Assembly: GCA_964019695.1 (NCBI GenBank)
Contig: OZ026516.1
Location: 101,680,368 to 101,744,367 of the forward strand
Origin: Loripinus fragilis
Taxonomy: Eukaryota > Mollusca > Bivalvia > Lucinida > Lucinidae
Direction of reading: 5' to 3'
Length of the DNA stretch: 64,000 nucleotides
Of this stretch, positions 24,171 to 35,165 are shown in pieces. The notes beneath the pieces are model-generated. The model worked only from the letters and a program-made list of their open reading frames with translations. It ran no database searches and was not told the origin of the DNA. The first letter of the stretch is position 1. Each line of letters begins with the position of its first letter. A program made the position numbers and the translations under genes.

Positions 24171-24665
24171 GAATGCAATACTATCCAAATACAGTCTACA
24201 GTTTATATCTTTTTTAGGTGAATGGGTGCAGTCTTCTGTTGTTTTCCACAAAAAGTTTCTTATAGTCTCAAGGAAGCTGAATGATTTCTTTTAATGAAAG
24301 CTAGAAAAAGATTGATGAAGATTGATGAAGAATGGTCATATTCTTAATCAAGAGTGATCTCCCTTTAAAGTGCATCCATTTACCTTAAACACATAAATAC
24401 AAATGTATATCATTACACAGGGTAGCATGACTACAAAATAGAAATATATATAATCGAATACAAGAAACCATTTCTCTAAAACAGTTTGAAACAAAAGTCT
24501 ATATGTATATCCTACATCTGTTTAAGATCAAAACAGAGATTTATAATCTGATAATACAGGAAAAAAAATCTTAAATAAAGATCTACTTTCATATCAATAC
24601 TCACATGGCATCTCTCACGCTAAGATACAAGTGTCAAAGATTAACATATTTGTTCTCATTTAGGC
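24170..24665. other. Intronic sequence, no recognised feature
   Basis: AT-rich, without exon or repeat signals that I could recognise. Confidence 0.5.
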
Positions 24666-24784
24666 CACATCATGTTTTTTTTTTTTTAAAGTAATATTTT
24701 ATTGTTTGTTTGGAAAAAATCTATCATTAGAGGTGGCCATAGTGGCTCTAAGAATGGCTGGGGTTTTTTTTTTAAAAAAAACCC

Positions 24785-24965
24785 TATTAGTGTCGTCTGC
24801 TGATAACTTTTGCAAACAGTTTGGATCCAGAGCAGCCCCGACAAACTGTCGGGCCTGATCTGGATCCAAATTGCTTGACACTCTGATGGTAATCCTGAAA
24901 GGATTTTTGAAAAAGATCGGAGGACAAAAAACATGCAAAACTAACCAGTAGTCACAGAGCTAATC
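24785..24965. repeat. 'ttggatccagatcaggcc' MITE, inverted copy
   Basis: Begins 'tcgtctgctgataacttttg', with core 'cagagcagccccgacaaact / gtcgggcctgatctggatcc', then 'cttgacactctgatggtaat'. Confidence 0.75.
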
Positions 24966-25074
24966 ATAATCCTAGGTAGAGTGATTTTAGATTGATATTA
25001 GTAATATGATGTTTTGTGGCCGTATTTCTTGGCTATGACCAGTACTGGCCGGGTGGGTTTATGGTTTTTGTGGT

Positions 25075-25180
25075 TTATGTTATGGAGCATCCAAAGGCTC
25101 ACCAGCAGTGGTTCTGGTTTTAAAGACGCTTAGAAGATGGGGCCACAGCTTAAAGTCTCATCCGACAGACTGGGAGAAAT
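25075..25180 (-). mobile_element. SINE fragment related to 16975-17130
   Basis: Shares 'aaggctca', 'gatggggccacagctt' and 'agtctcatccgacagactgg'. The pol III boxes are missing. Confidence 0.5.
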
Positions 25181-25994
25181 ATTTCTACACGCCATAATGC
25201 ACCTAATACAAGCACTGTATCATCATTATTAACAATATTCAATTTATTTATAGTACAGGCCAGAATCAATTCAATAGCTTTTTTTTAAATTTATAAATTT
25301 ATAACTCCTAATCAGCTTCCTTCTGAGGCCATATTATCAGCTGATATATTCTTAAGATGCCAGCTGATCAGGACGTACACTGTGCTCCATGCTGCTTATA
25401 AATTGATTGTAATTAGTGGAATCATTTAAATAAGATGGCTGTATAAACAATCATATTCCAACAGTAGTCATATAAATGGAGGTAGTCAAAGGGAGACAAC
25501 TCCCATTTCCAATGCATTATAAAGTCACACAAGTTCACATTTTTAGCTAAAATATGAGTACTTTGTATATGCGAGCAGCAAATACTCAGATGAGCCTGCA
25601 CAAACACAGTCTCACTAGAGCCTTCACTGCTGTCACACACAAAGTGGACATGTAGAGGAAAGCATGAGCCAATTTACACTTCTAGCCCCACTAGATAGCT
25701 GCACACATACATTAATCAAAAGTTCTAACCGATCAGTCTTAAAAATCAGTTATCGAGAAAACTACATATTTTTGACAAAACAAAAATTTTAGCACAATCT
25801 ACATGGACTATTTTATATCAAATTTACATGTTTATTCCTGAAATAAAATGTTCTCTTACCGTATCTAACCGGTTGGAACAAATACTATTTATAAACCTCG
25901 ATAATTGCCTGCTTTGAAAAAAAGATAAGTGGTCGGTTAGAACTTTTGGTTAGTGTATATATAAAGGATGAATTTTACATATATGGAATAAGTA

Positions 25995-26200
25995 CCAAAG
26001 TGTCATGAACTGGCTAATATGACTATCCTATGACTATGGTAGAGATTTTAAAATCTCTAATACTAGTTGGTTGCCAAAATGGCCTAGACAAACAGTGTAG
26101 ACCAAGATCAGACTGACTGCTTCTGAAGAAGCAGTCTGATCAGGGTCTTCCCTGTTTGCTATTCCGACAAGCATTTGGTGACTTCCAGCCCTGATAACCA
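25995..26200. repeat. 'gcagtctgatcagggtctt' hairpin MITE, copy 1
   Basis: 'aagatcagactgactgcttc / tgaagaagcagtctgatcag' core inside 'gacaaacagtgtag' and 'ccctgtttgctattccgaca', ending 'ggtgacttccagccctgata'. An inverted partner lies at 44835-44965. Confidence 0.8.
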
Positions 26201-26249
26201 ACATTTTATTTAAGAACACAAAGAGAAAAGTACTCAAAATTTTTGAACA

Positions 26250-26480
26250 TTAGCCCTTTACTCCATAACAACACCTTTTGACACCTTTGAAATTTTACAT
26301 AATTGAAAATATTATGGAAAATGGAGCATTTGCTCATTTGGAGCAAATGCTCCATTTTCCATAATATTTTCAAAATTACTCAAAACTTTACTTAAATTTT
26401 TCTTGAATTTTTTCAATGTTGTCTAAAAATAGAAATGATGTCATGATCTAAAAATAGCCTATGGAGTAAAGGGTTAAATT
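26250..26480. repeat. 'ccctttactccataac' palindromic MITE, copy 1
   Basis: Ends 'ccctttactccataacaaca' and 'agcctatggagtaaagggtt'. The centre 'tatggaaaatggagcatttg / caaatgctccattttccata' is a perfect palindrome. The element ends only about 15 bases from the exon 11 donor. Confidence 0.9.
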
Positions 26481-26490
26481 TCTAACCTAC

Positions 26491-26618
26491 CTGGAGATCT
26501 TGTTGCATTTGTTTTGATTTAAGGTCCATCTCTGCATGGAATGCTGATTCATTTAACTGTCTCTGAACATTAGAATTGTCAGCTAATCTCATCTGGGTGT
26601 CTGTCAGATGTCTCTGTT
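26491..26618 (-). CDS. Coiled-coil gene exon 11
   Basis: A 128-nt exon between acceptor 'gccaacag' and donor 'gtaggt'. It starts by completing the split codon left by exon 10 (G|AA, Glu) and ends in phase 0. Its 42 full codons include repeated glutamine and charged residues (QRHLTDTQMRL, DLKSKQMQQDLQ), typical of an extended helix. A palindromic MITE lies directly downstream of the donor. Its frame fits exon 12 without any intermediate exon, although exons of 3n length could hide in the 24-kb intron. Confidence 0.8.
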
Positions 26619-26639
26619 CTGTTGGCAAAAAGAACACAC

Positions 26640-27265
26640 TAAAAAATTATACTATCGTCGGCAAACATATTTTGCATGAATTTTCACAGATCTTTTGATA
26701 TAATAACTCAAAAGTACATGGGTGAAAGGACAAAATTTCCAAAATCTTGAACTTAAGAAATTCAAATTTCAACACTTGCAGGATGCCTACAAAAATGGAT
26801 AATTTAAAGTTTAAATGATTAATTGTGCTTAGATAATCTGAAAAATTAATCAGAAGATATCAAAATCTGCTTATTCAGCTTTTTCAAAATCCTGAAATCA
26901 GGATTAATCCTGAAATCATTCACCCATGAAGGTATTAAAATATTTTGCCTGGTCTGTTAATGAAATATAAACTTGACATTTTGTTGTAAACATATGTTTG
27001 TAGTACTCACACCTCCCTCCCTCCTAACAAATATTAATTTGCTTTCATTTGGTCTGTTTTTCATGACTGCCCTAGTGAAAGTGCAGCATATAAAAATGCC
27101 AATTAGTTATTTAAAGTAACATTATGCAATGATGGTTCCAACAACATTCTATTTACTTATAGCAAGATCTTGATATTTCCATACCAAAGTAAGACTTCAA
27201 AGTAATTTAAGTGTCAAATGATAAATATAATCTAACATGCTAGCTCAATTATTATTGAATTCTTT
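26640..27265. other. Intronic sequence, no recognised feature
   Basis: No coding or repeat structure recognised. Confidence 0.5.
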
Positions 27266-27270
27266 AAACT

Positions 27271-28216
27271 AAACTGGTCAAAATAAATTAAGCCCCACCA
27301 GAAATTTTCCCATAGACTTAATGCATATAAACTGGTCAAAATAAGTTAAGCCCCACTTCACTTTGTTTCCATAGCCATAATGTTAAATTCCCAAAGTTTA
27401 ATTGTTTATTTCGAAAACATCGAAAGTAGTTGAAAATTCTAACACACCAAAGTTAGACAACAATAACTTAGGTGTAATTACACAAAGTTTCAATTGAAAA
27501 TATCGATTTTCTTTGGATATGTGCTAACTTTTCCAAGAGTATCCAAATGTTTGCCAATTTTACTATAGGAATGATAGGGAACGAAATGGAACATTTACTG
27601 GAATGTGTGGAGCTCTATGGAAACTTTACCAATAAAAGTGAAACCTAGCACATGTTGAGAGGAAACATTACTGCTACTTCGCTGAAAATTTTATCAGAAA
27701 ATCTTTTTTCAGTAAAATGTTATGATAAATCAAACATGAATGTATATGCATTAAGTCTATGGGAAAATTTCTGGTGGGGCTTAATTTATTTTTACCAGTT
27801 TACATTCATGTTTGATTTATCATAACATTTTACTGAAAAAAGATTTTCTGATAAAATTTTCAGCGAAGTAGCAGTAATGTTTCCTCTCAACATGTGCTAG
27901 GTTTCACTTTTATTGGTAAAGTTTCCATAGAGCTCCACACATTCCAGTAAATGTTCCGTTTCGTTCCCTATCATTCCTATAGTAAAATTGGCAAACATTT
28001 GGATACTCTTGGAAAAGTTAGCACATACCCAAAGAAAATTGATATTTTCAATTGAAACTTTGTGTAATTACACCTAAGATATTGTTGTCTAACTTGGGTG
28101 TGTTCGAATTTTCAACTACCTTCCACATTTTCAAAATAAACAATTAAACTTTGGGAATTTAACATTATGGCTATGGAAACAAAGTGAAGTGGGGCTTAAC
28201 TTATTTCGACCAGTTA
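27271..28216. repeat. Interleaved foldback element, order A-B-A'-B'
   Basis: Segment A is 27271-27329, B is 27329-27742, A' (reverse complement of A) is 27743-27801, and B' (reverse complement of B) is 27802-28216. A and B both begin 'aaactggtcaaaataa', and A' and B' both end with its complement. The B arms are about 414 bp and nearly identical, suggesting recent origin. No ORF of note lies inside. Confidence 0.9.
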
Positions 28217-28249
28217 AGTTGGAAAAAATGATAAGATTCTCCAACTCCC

Positions 28250-28345
28250 TTAACTCCTCGCATGCTGGGTAATTTTTCATGCTTTTGCGGTTATTCAAAC
28301 TGTTTGCAAAGGTTATCAGCAGACTACAAAAGTTGTAACTAGCAC
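28250..28345. repeat. 'ttggatccagatcaggcc' MITE, internally deleted copy
   Basis: Has the edge 'cctcgcatgctgggtaattt' and the other edge 'gcaaaggttatcagcagact' but lacks the hairpin core. Confidence 0.6.
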
Positions 28346-28440
28346 AAAAAGAATTATTAAATTCATAAATAATGAGCACCCATGTTAGATCATCTATTTG
28401 AACTGTAAAATGTTTCTTTTAGGGACACCTTCAACATGTG

Positions 28441-28651
28441 TACAGTACAACCTGTGTAAAACGACCACTCTCAAAAAGACAGAAAAATGGTTTTCAAGAC
28501 CAATTATCGCTTAATGCAGGTCCAAAGTATTGCAGAATGCTCAAGGGGAGCATTCTGCAAAAGTTTTGACCGTCATTAAGCTATGATTTGTCATTAAGAT
28601 CTTTGTTTTTGTCTATTTTTGAGTGGCCGTTTTACACAGATTTTTACTGTA
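28441..28651. mobile_element. CAGTACAACC hairpin MITE copy
   Basis: 'TACAGTACAACCTGTGTAAA' to 'cacagatttttactgta', with core 'agtattgcagaatgctcaag / gggagcattctgcaaaagtt'. Confidence 0.85.
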
Positions 28652-28833
28652 TACTATCAAAAAGACCAAAAATTGTTTTTCAAGACCAATTATCACTTAA
28701 TGCAGGTCAAAAGTATTAGAATGCTCCAGAAGAGCATCTTGCAATACTTTTGACCTTCATTAAGCTACCATTTGTCATTAAGATCTTTGTTTTGTCTATT
28801 TTTGAGTGGCAGTTTTACACAGGTTTTACTGTA
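28652..28833. mobile_element. Second CAGTAAAACC MITE, left end missing, in tandem
   Basis: Starts directly inside the left arm ('atcaaaaagaccaaaaattg') and ends 'acaggttttactgta'. Its right end is 28 bases from the exon 10 donor. Confidence 0.8.
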
Positions 28834-28861
28834 TATTCTTGTTTGACCTGGATGATCTTAC

Positions 28862-28962
28862 CATCTCTCTGTTTGATAGAAATGTGTGCTCTAGACAGCG
28901 CCAAATCAGCACTTAACTTTCTCTTGTTCATTTCGGCAGCTTTCGTGTCTCCGTCACTTTTC
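28862..28962 (-). CDS. Coiled-coil gene exon 10
   Basis: A 101-nt exon with acceptor 'gattacag' and donor 'gtaaga'. It completes GC|G (Ala) from exon 9 and leaves one base (G) for exon 11. Its 33 full codons include AAEMNKRKLSADLALSRAH and IKQRD, helical and charged. Two adjacent CAGTAAAACC MITEs sit just beyond its donor. Confidence 0.82.
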
Positions 28963-29079
28963 CTGTAATCAAATAATAAGATAACAAGTAAAATATTTTG
29001 TGCTGACACAAAGAATGATTCCAACAAATCCACTATAAGCTTTAACCATAGCTTTTATCCAACCCCTAAACAGGTACTA

Positions 29080-29300
29080 AGTGTATGACAAACAGTAAAG
29101 ACCCAGATGAAATGCCCCATAAGGCACCATTTCATCAGGGTCTGCACTAATTGCTAAGACAAAATCGCTCTTCAGAGAAAGAAATACAATATTTTTTTTG
29201 AAATTATAACCTGTAACCCCTCAATATATACAATGGACTATACTAACAATTGTATAAAACCTTAGGGTAAATTCTTTTGGTCTCTTAAAAGGTTTAACCC
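29080..29300. repeat. 'gaagaccctgatgaaatg' MITE, copy 2
   Basis: 'agacccagatgaaatgcccc / ggcaccatttcatcagggtc' core, then 'gcactaattgctaagacaaa' and 'cctcaatatatacaatggac', co-linear with 19565-19800. Confidence 0.75.
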
Positions 29301-29545
29301 TTAATGCGCCAATCGCAACAAAAGTCGTCTGCTTTTCTCGTCTGCTGAAATGTTTAAGAAGCCTCTATGGCAAACAGTGTGGACCCAGATCAGACTGCTT
29401 CGATAGGAGCAGTCTGTTCTGGGTCCACGCTGTTGGCATCAATACTGAATTCGTCAGTCATGCTAGGCAATTATTTGCAGCAGACGGCTTCAGTAGACCA
29501 CATTTTCAGATGCATTTTTCTTGGCCCTTTAAGGGTTAATTAGGA
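29290..29545. repeat. 'gtgtggacccagatcag' MITE, copy 2 (inverted to copy 1)
   Basis: 'aacccttaatgcgccaatcg' and 'ccctttaagggttaa' edges. The core is 'gtggacccagatcagactgc / gcagtctgttctgggtccac'. Confidence 0.85.
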
Positions 29546-29689
29546 AACAGAAGATATATCAATAAATTTTTTGATGTCATGTGTAATCTGTGGTGTGGAA
29601 ATGTGAGGAAAAGTAGGAAGACAACAATAAGTGCAAGACATTGGATATGTTGATATATATTAAAACTAGAAAAATCAGTGAATGGGGCG

Positions 29690-31140
29690 CCATGGTAAAT
29701 CCCCACCCTAAAATTTTTGACCCTCCCAAGCACCCACAAGTCCAACCCCTGGGGAAAGACCGTTACACAGGCAACAGAATGTAATTTCCGTTGAATATAT
29801 TTTATATCTTTTATTTGTGAGAACACACACAAAGTTTGGTATAAAAATCTTTGAAAAGGAATTGACTTTGTGATATTTGGCCTTTTGATCCCATCCCAAG
29901 GTCACCAGTTTGACCCTAGGATGAAACTTTTACTTGCATTCTGTTCTGCCGACCTTCCCCATCAATTTGATATGCCGCATGACCATGTTTGAAAAAAAAA
30001 TGACCCCCTGGGCACCCCAAGTCCCACATTTCACCCCACCTGAGGGGTCAAGGGTGTGCATAAGAGCAAAACATTTGCTAACATATTATTGTATGCTTCA
30101 TTCCCTTTAATTTGATATGCTACATGACCATATTCTGAAAAAGTTGATTTTATACAAGCCTGTGTGACCCCTGCAGTGAGCCCATTATTGGCCCCAGGGG
30201 CAATGTTTGAACAAACTTGGTAGAGGTCCACTAGGTTATGATACATACCATATATTAAGGCTCTAGTCCTTGTGGTTTCAGACGAGAACATGTTTTCATG
30301 TTTTCTCTTTATAAGCCTATGTAAAACATGTGACCCCTGGGGCAGGCCCATTTTTGGCCCCAGGAGCATAATTTGAACAAACTTGGTAGAGATTCACTAG
30401 AAGATGCTACATACCGAATATCAAGGCTCTAGGCCTTGTGGTTTCAGAAAAGAATATTTTTTCATAATTTCCCTATATAAGCCAATGTAAAACATGTGAC
30501 CCCTCATGGCGGGGCCATTTTGCCCCAGGGGCATAATTTGAACAATCTTGGTAGAGGTCCACTAGATGTACTACATACCAAGGCTCTAGGCTTTGTGTTT
30601 CCAGAAAGAAGATTTTTTCATGTTTCCTTATATAAGCCTATGTAAAACATGTGACCCCAGGGTGGGGCCAGTTTTGTCCCAAGAGGCATAATTTGAACAA
30701 AATTGTTGATGCTTCATACCAAATATCAAGGCTATAGGCCTTGTGGTTCCAGACAAGATTTTTATACTTTCCCCATTTAAGCCTATGTAATCATGTGACC
30801 CCCAGGGGTGGGTGCATTTTTGGCCCCAGGGTGTATAATTTGATCAAACTTGGTAGAGGTTGACTAGATGATGCTACATACCAAATATCAAGACTGTAGG
30901 CCTTCTGGTTTCAGACAAGAAGATTTTTAAAGTTTTATGGTTTCAGGCAAGAAGATTTTTCATGTTTTCCCCATATAAGCCTATATAAAACATGTGACCC
31001 CCGGGGTGGGGCCATTTTTGACCCTAGGGGCATTATTTGAACAAATATGGTAGAGGTCCACTAGGTGACGCTACATACCAAATATCAAGGCTCTAGGCCT
31101 TCTGGTTTAAGACAAGAAGATTTTTAAAGTTTTCATCTTG
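29690..31140. repeat. Tandem array, unit 140-200 bp, six or more units
   Basis: Units contain 'gtaaaacatgtgacccc', 'ccatttttggccccaggggc', 'ataatttgaacaaacttggt', 'tacataccaaatatcaaggc' and 'ctaggccttgtggtttcaga'. The 'ggcccca' landmark recurs near 30185, 30350, 30515, 30670, 30815 and 31015. ORFs here are repeat read-through. Confidence 0.9.
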
Positions 31141-31371
31141 AAAATCTATTTTTAGCCTCTGTGACCTAGATATGCAACAGACCAGAAACATTTGAACAAA
31201 ATTAGTAGAGGGTACCACGAGGATCATTTGTTTTAAATTATTTCAAAATTGGACAAGGGGTTTAGGAGAAGTTGTCATTTAAGTCAATTGTTAACCGACC
31301 GACGGACGATGACGGACAAAGATCGATCACAAAAGCTCACCTTGTCACTACGTGACAGGTAAGCTAAAAAG
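31141..31371. mobile_element. Terminal module of the tandem-array element, with end hairpin
   Basis: 'gaccgacggacgatgacgga' and 'caaagatcgatcacaaaagc' lead to the hairpin 'agctcaccttgtcac / gtgacaggtaagct', then 'aaaaag'. The same module closes the array at 41940-43105. Arrays capped like this recall Helitron/Helentron-derived 'pearl' elements of bivalves; the family label is inference. Confidence 0.7.
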
Positions 31372-32150
31372 CGTGGGGATAGTAAATTGCCAACCAAAGT
31401 CAGTCTAATTGTTTGTGTTCCTAAAGGGCTACCCTGTACCAGTAGCAGTAGAGCCATTCCAACTTATTAGACTACTACCTTTAAACTGCTACAAAGATTT
31501 CCATTTCAAATATCAATCAATTAAGAAAAGTACTATCAAGCGTATGCCTATCCTGAGTGAGTAAAATTTACCCCCCCCCTCCCCCCACCCAACACACCCT
31601 TTGAATGTGATCTTGTAGCAATGTGACTGGAACCTTGCTTGCTCTGTATTTCATCTCATTGAATTGAACATGAGTGTGATGAAATAGTTTCAGAATAAGA
31701 GCAGGGGTTCATGAGGTATGTAGCAAACCTTCCTCCTTGACATTTAAGCATGGTGTCTGGAACCAGGACTTTAGTTAAAGCTGCATAGTCTGTAACTTTT
31801 GATGTTTTAATTTTAGAACTAATGTTTCTATTTTTCAAGAACACAGTAAAATAACTAAAATTCAGGTAAACATTTTACCAATTTCGTAAATCTTAACAAA
31901 TTATCAGTATCAAAACAACAGCATTTATGTTAAAATTAACTGTCAATAATTATTGGAGGGACCCAAATAATTACCACAAGAGAAAAACACACCTGTTTTA
32001 TAAGATAATTCACTTTTCCGTGCAGTTTTCAGCTACTGTGAACAGATTTATTGTGAAAACATAACTTAATTCTACTTTTACAAATGATTTAAAAAGAAAA
32101 TAAAAAATTTCGAAAAATGTTCATAGTTGCAGACTTAGTCTCTTTAAGAG
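31372..32150. other. Intronic sequence with a poly-C run
   Basis: C-rich run at 31571-31590. Nothing else recognised. Confidence 0.5.
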
Positions 32151-32300
32151 TGCATAACGAAAATTTAATTTTCTTATTTCTCAGCCAAAATATATGTTGT
32201 GAGTACTCAAAAGAACTGTCTCAATGAGACGGTTCTTTTGAGCACCCAAAACATATGTTAAAATTGACGGGTAAGAAAATATTTACAATTTTAAGCTGAA
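32150..32300. repeat. 'acatatgtttt' palindromic MITE, copy 5
   Basis: 'aaaagaactgtctcaatgag / acggttcttttgagcaccca' core within 'tttcttatttctcagccaaa' and 'attgacgggtaagaaaatat'. Confidence 0.9.
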
Positions 32301-32466
32301 AATTTTTGTTTATCTAAACCTGTGGGAGCCAATGCTCTGAGGTCCTCTCCTTGAAGCGGACATCATAAGTCTAAAATATTTTCATAACTTGATCAGATTA
32401 GGAAAAAAATAAAGCATCACGGATGGATATAAGCAAAGTAAAAATAATAACATGCTATCTACTTAC

Positions 32467-32541
32467 GCTATTTTATTATCAACTGACTGTTTAGCTGAAA
32501 GGTCTTCATGTATTCTGTCAGTCATCTCCTTCTTTCGTTCT
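32467..32541 (-). CDS. Coiled-coil gene exon 9
   Basis: A 75-nt exon, acceptor 'ttttag' and donor 'gtaagt'. It completes AA|A (Lys) from exon 8, carries 24 full codons (ERKKEMTDRIHEDLSAKQ then SVDNKI) and leaves GC. The pattern is alternating charge with evenly spaced I/M/L. It is the shortest exon of the model, but its phase fits both neighbours exactly. Confidence 0.8.
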
Positions 32542-32854
32542 CTAAAATGCAAATAAATTAGGTATAAGACGAGGAATTCTCCTTTATATAAATAACCCTA
32601 GATATATTAATTAGACTCAAACCAGCAAACTGTTGATCTCAAGCTGAGCACTCTACCACTCTCCAGCTTGCATGCTTTGGTTGCATATGCAATAACTAAC
32701 AAAATTCCTCTTTATATTATAAAAAAAAATACTTGTAACTATTTGTAACTTCTAATTTAACATCCTGCACATTTAATAAATTAATCTATTTATATTTCCC
32801 TGGACCCATTCCAAATTGTCATTGTATTTTGAACTACAATCATGAGAAAACCTT

Positions 32855-33105
32855 TAACCCTTAAAGCGTCAAGTAAAAAATGCATCTGAAAATGTCGTAT
32901 GCTGAAGTCGTCTGCTGCAAATAATTGCCTAGCATTACTGACAAATTAAGTATAGAAGTAAACAGCGTGGACCCAGAACAGACTGCTTCTATAGGAGCAG
33001 TCTGATCTGGGTCCACACTGTTTGCCATAGAGACTTCTTAACATTTCAGCAGACGAGAAAAGCAGACGGCTTTTGTTGTGATTGGCACATTAAGGGTTAA
33101 TAACT
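32855..33105. repeat. 'gtgtggacccagatcag' MITE, copy 3
   Basis: Edges 'cccttaaagcgtcaagtaaa' and 'ttggcacattaagggttaa'. The core 'gtggacccagaacagactgc / gcagtctgatctgggtccac' is nearly perfect. Confidence 0.85.
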
Positions 33106-33268
33106 ATTTGCCTGCCAGTGTCTTTGCAAACAGTTTGAACCTAGATCAGGCCAGAACAAATTGTCTGTAAGTGGAGAGTAACTTGACACTCTGATGGTAT
33201 TCCTGAAAGAATTTTTCGGAAAAGTTGATTTTGAGAAATCAGCAGAGAACAAAAAGCATGCAAAAAAT
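33106..33268. repeat. 'ttggatccagatcaggcc' MITE, inverted partial copy
   Basis: 'gcaaacagtttgaacctaga', 'ttgacactctgatggtattc' and 'gaatttttcggaaaagttga'. It abuts the previous MITE. Confidence 0.65.
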
Positions 33269-33269
33269 A

Positions 33270-33535
33270 GTTAAATCTCGTCGCGAGAAAACCTGTCTTC
33301 GGGGTTTCCGACAAAGCTAGACTCAAGCCGGTCACCTCAGCTACAGAGACAAGCTAGAAAATTGAAATTCTGCTTGTAACAAGTCTAGATATGGTACTTA
33401 CTATAAAGCGAATAACTAAGGTGCTGAACAGTCTGCGAGTATGCACAGGCTGGTCTGCGCCTTTGTTGTTCGCAAACCCCCCAAATCAGGTTTTCTTGCG
33501 AGGAGGCTGCATATCAGCTTGTCTGTTTATGAAGT
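33270..33535. repeat. 'cgagaaaacctgtcttcgg' MITE, copy 2
   Basis: 'tcgcgagaaaacctgtcttc', 'gtcacctcagctacagagac' and core 'ggtgctgaacagtctgcgag / tgcacaggctggtctgcgcc', ending 'ggttttcttgcgagg'. The ends are inverted. Confidence 0.8.
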
Positions 33536-33937
33536 CTGATGAATGTCATTCAATGCTAAGATAGTAAACCAGCAATACATGTGAAATCCAATATTTAAAG
33601 ACTTGAACTGGTCTCAGTAGTTGAGCAGACTGGCTTCAGTCTACCATGTCAAAACCCATGAACCTGTATTCTTGAGATGTTTATTTTATAGTCTAATGCG
33701 GTATATTATCTGAGATGGCATATTATAAAGCTGGACTGGCCCCTGTGATTTCACTGGCAGGCCGCTAGTGGCCATGAAAACCAGTATATCAGGGCTTTTT
33801 CCAGCAATTTTGGGAAAAGGCCCCCCGGTCAAAATTGGGAAAAAATGATCGACTTAACATCAAAATTGTGAGAAATTAATGGCATAGAACATAACAAGTT
33901 AGGAATATATCCTCAAAATCAAGTTATTTTGGATTGT

Positions 33938-34263
33938 TTGTTTGTTTGTTTTTGTTGCTTTACGTCCCATGTCAACAGCTATGGTCGTTGCGGGACGGTC
34001 AGTTCACTTAACCACACTTTTTCCTGGGCAGGCTTGAGCAAGCGGTTAACCAGTAATTTGTGCACATACTTTCGCTTGTAACTGACAACAACCCTTCTTG
34101 AATAAATCAGCGGAAGGTAGGAGAATGACCGTAGAAATTATTTCATGATCAATCTCCACGAAAGTATGGTACCGGGCCGGGATCGAACTTGCGACCCCTG
34201 GATCTGCAGTCAGACACGCATCTGTAGCCAGACACGTTACCGACTGCGCTACGCGGCCCGGTA
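33938..34263 (-). mobile_element. Intact tRNA-derived SINE with 14-bp target duplication
   Basis: On the minus strand the head reads 'ccgcgtagcgcagtcggtaa' (A box) and, after a spacer, 'gtcgcaagttcgatcccgg' (B box). A body with 'gggacgtaaagcaacaaaaa'-type central sequence and a CAAA-repeat tail follow. The direct repeat 'ttattttggattgt' flanks it at 33924-33937 and 34264-34277. It is inserted inside an older repeat whose halves lie at about 33790-33923 and 34278-34440. Confidence 0.92.
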
Positions 34264-34472
34264 TTATTTTGGATTGTATTTTTGCCAAGCATACCACTTA
34301 AGCACAAGTGTTTAAGTATCATTCTGATATGGGTCATTGTTTCTCATAAGTAGTAGTGGTATCTAAAAAAGGTAATTTTTTTCTTTTTTTTTTCTATTTT
34401 CGATTGGGAATGGGGCTGAAATTCGACCCCTAGAGATGGGCAGAAAATCCCCTGTATATTGACCATACTTAC

Positions 34473-34570
34473 TTTTGTGTATTAAAGGTATGTTGTCTGG
34501 CTTTCTGTGACTCCATATTCAAGGCTATGGCTAAATCAGCGAGCTCTTGCTTCAACCTATATTGCTCCTC
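34473..34570 (-). CDS. Coiled-coil gene exon 8
   Basis: A 98-nt exon, phase 0 at the start and two bases (AA) left over. Acceptor 'atttcag', donor 'gtaagt'. Thirty-two codons begin EEQYRLKQELADLAIALN and include MESQKARQHTFNTQ. Together with exon 7 it forms a long unbroken helical stretch. Confidence 0.83.
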
Positions 34571-34914
34571 CTGAAATAATTATATACCATTGCACTAATT
34601 TTGATGAATGTTTTCACAAGCAAGGTCACTTTAATCGATATTGTTGGATCACCATATAAAGCTGTTGATAACTCAGCCACGATGGGTTCTTGTGTTGTCT
34701 TTCTGAAAGATAGCCCCTTGCTGCATCTGACCCAGGAACAAAGATAACTAGCAGATGCATAATGTCAGTGTGATGACCCTTCTTAATTCTTGTTCTGCCA
34801 AAATATTTTGCCCTGAAAATGTTTGCCCACTTATATGTGTACTGCATATATTAAAATTAACTTGAGACTACTTTTTTGGTGGAAGCAAACACTATGAGCC
34901 CTGATCAGACTGCT

Positions 34915-35150
34915 CCCAAGGGAGCCCGAGAAAACCTGTCTTCGGAGATTCCGACAAAGCCAGTCTCAAACTAGTATTCTCAGCTACAGAGACTAGCTAG
35001 AAAACTGAAATTACGTTTGTACTTAGCTTAGATATGGTTCTTTTCAAAAAGCAAATCATAAAGGCGCTGATCAGACTGTGTGGATGCGCAGGCTGGTCTG
35101 CGCCTTTTTTGTTCGCAATCCTCCAAAGACAGGTTTTCTCGCCCTGTGGC
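34915..35150. repeat. 'cgagaaaacctgtcttcgg' MITE, copy 3
   Basis: 'agcccgagaaaacctgtctt' and core 'ggcgctgatcagactgtgtg / gcgcaggctggtctgcgcct', ending 'aaagacaggttttctcgccc'. The far edge is about 15 bases from the exon 7 donor. Confidence 0.85.
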
Positions 35151-35165
35151 CCAATTAATAATTAC

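Noticed and set aside
28441..28833. Pair of hairpins as microRNA precursors
   Set aside because: They are two copies of the multi-copy CAGTAAAACC MITE. No evidence for specific processing from sequence alone.
34180..34262. Possible tRNA gene on the minus strand
   Set aside because: A and B boxes are good, but the sequence continues into a SINE body with target duplication, and the cloverleaf spacing is not that of a functional tRNA.
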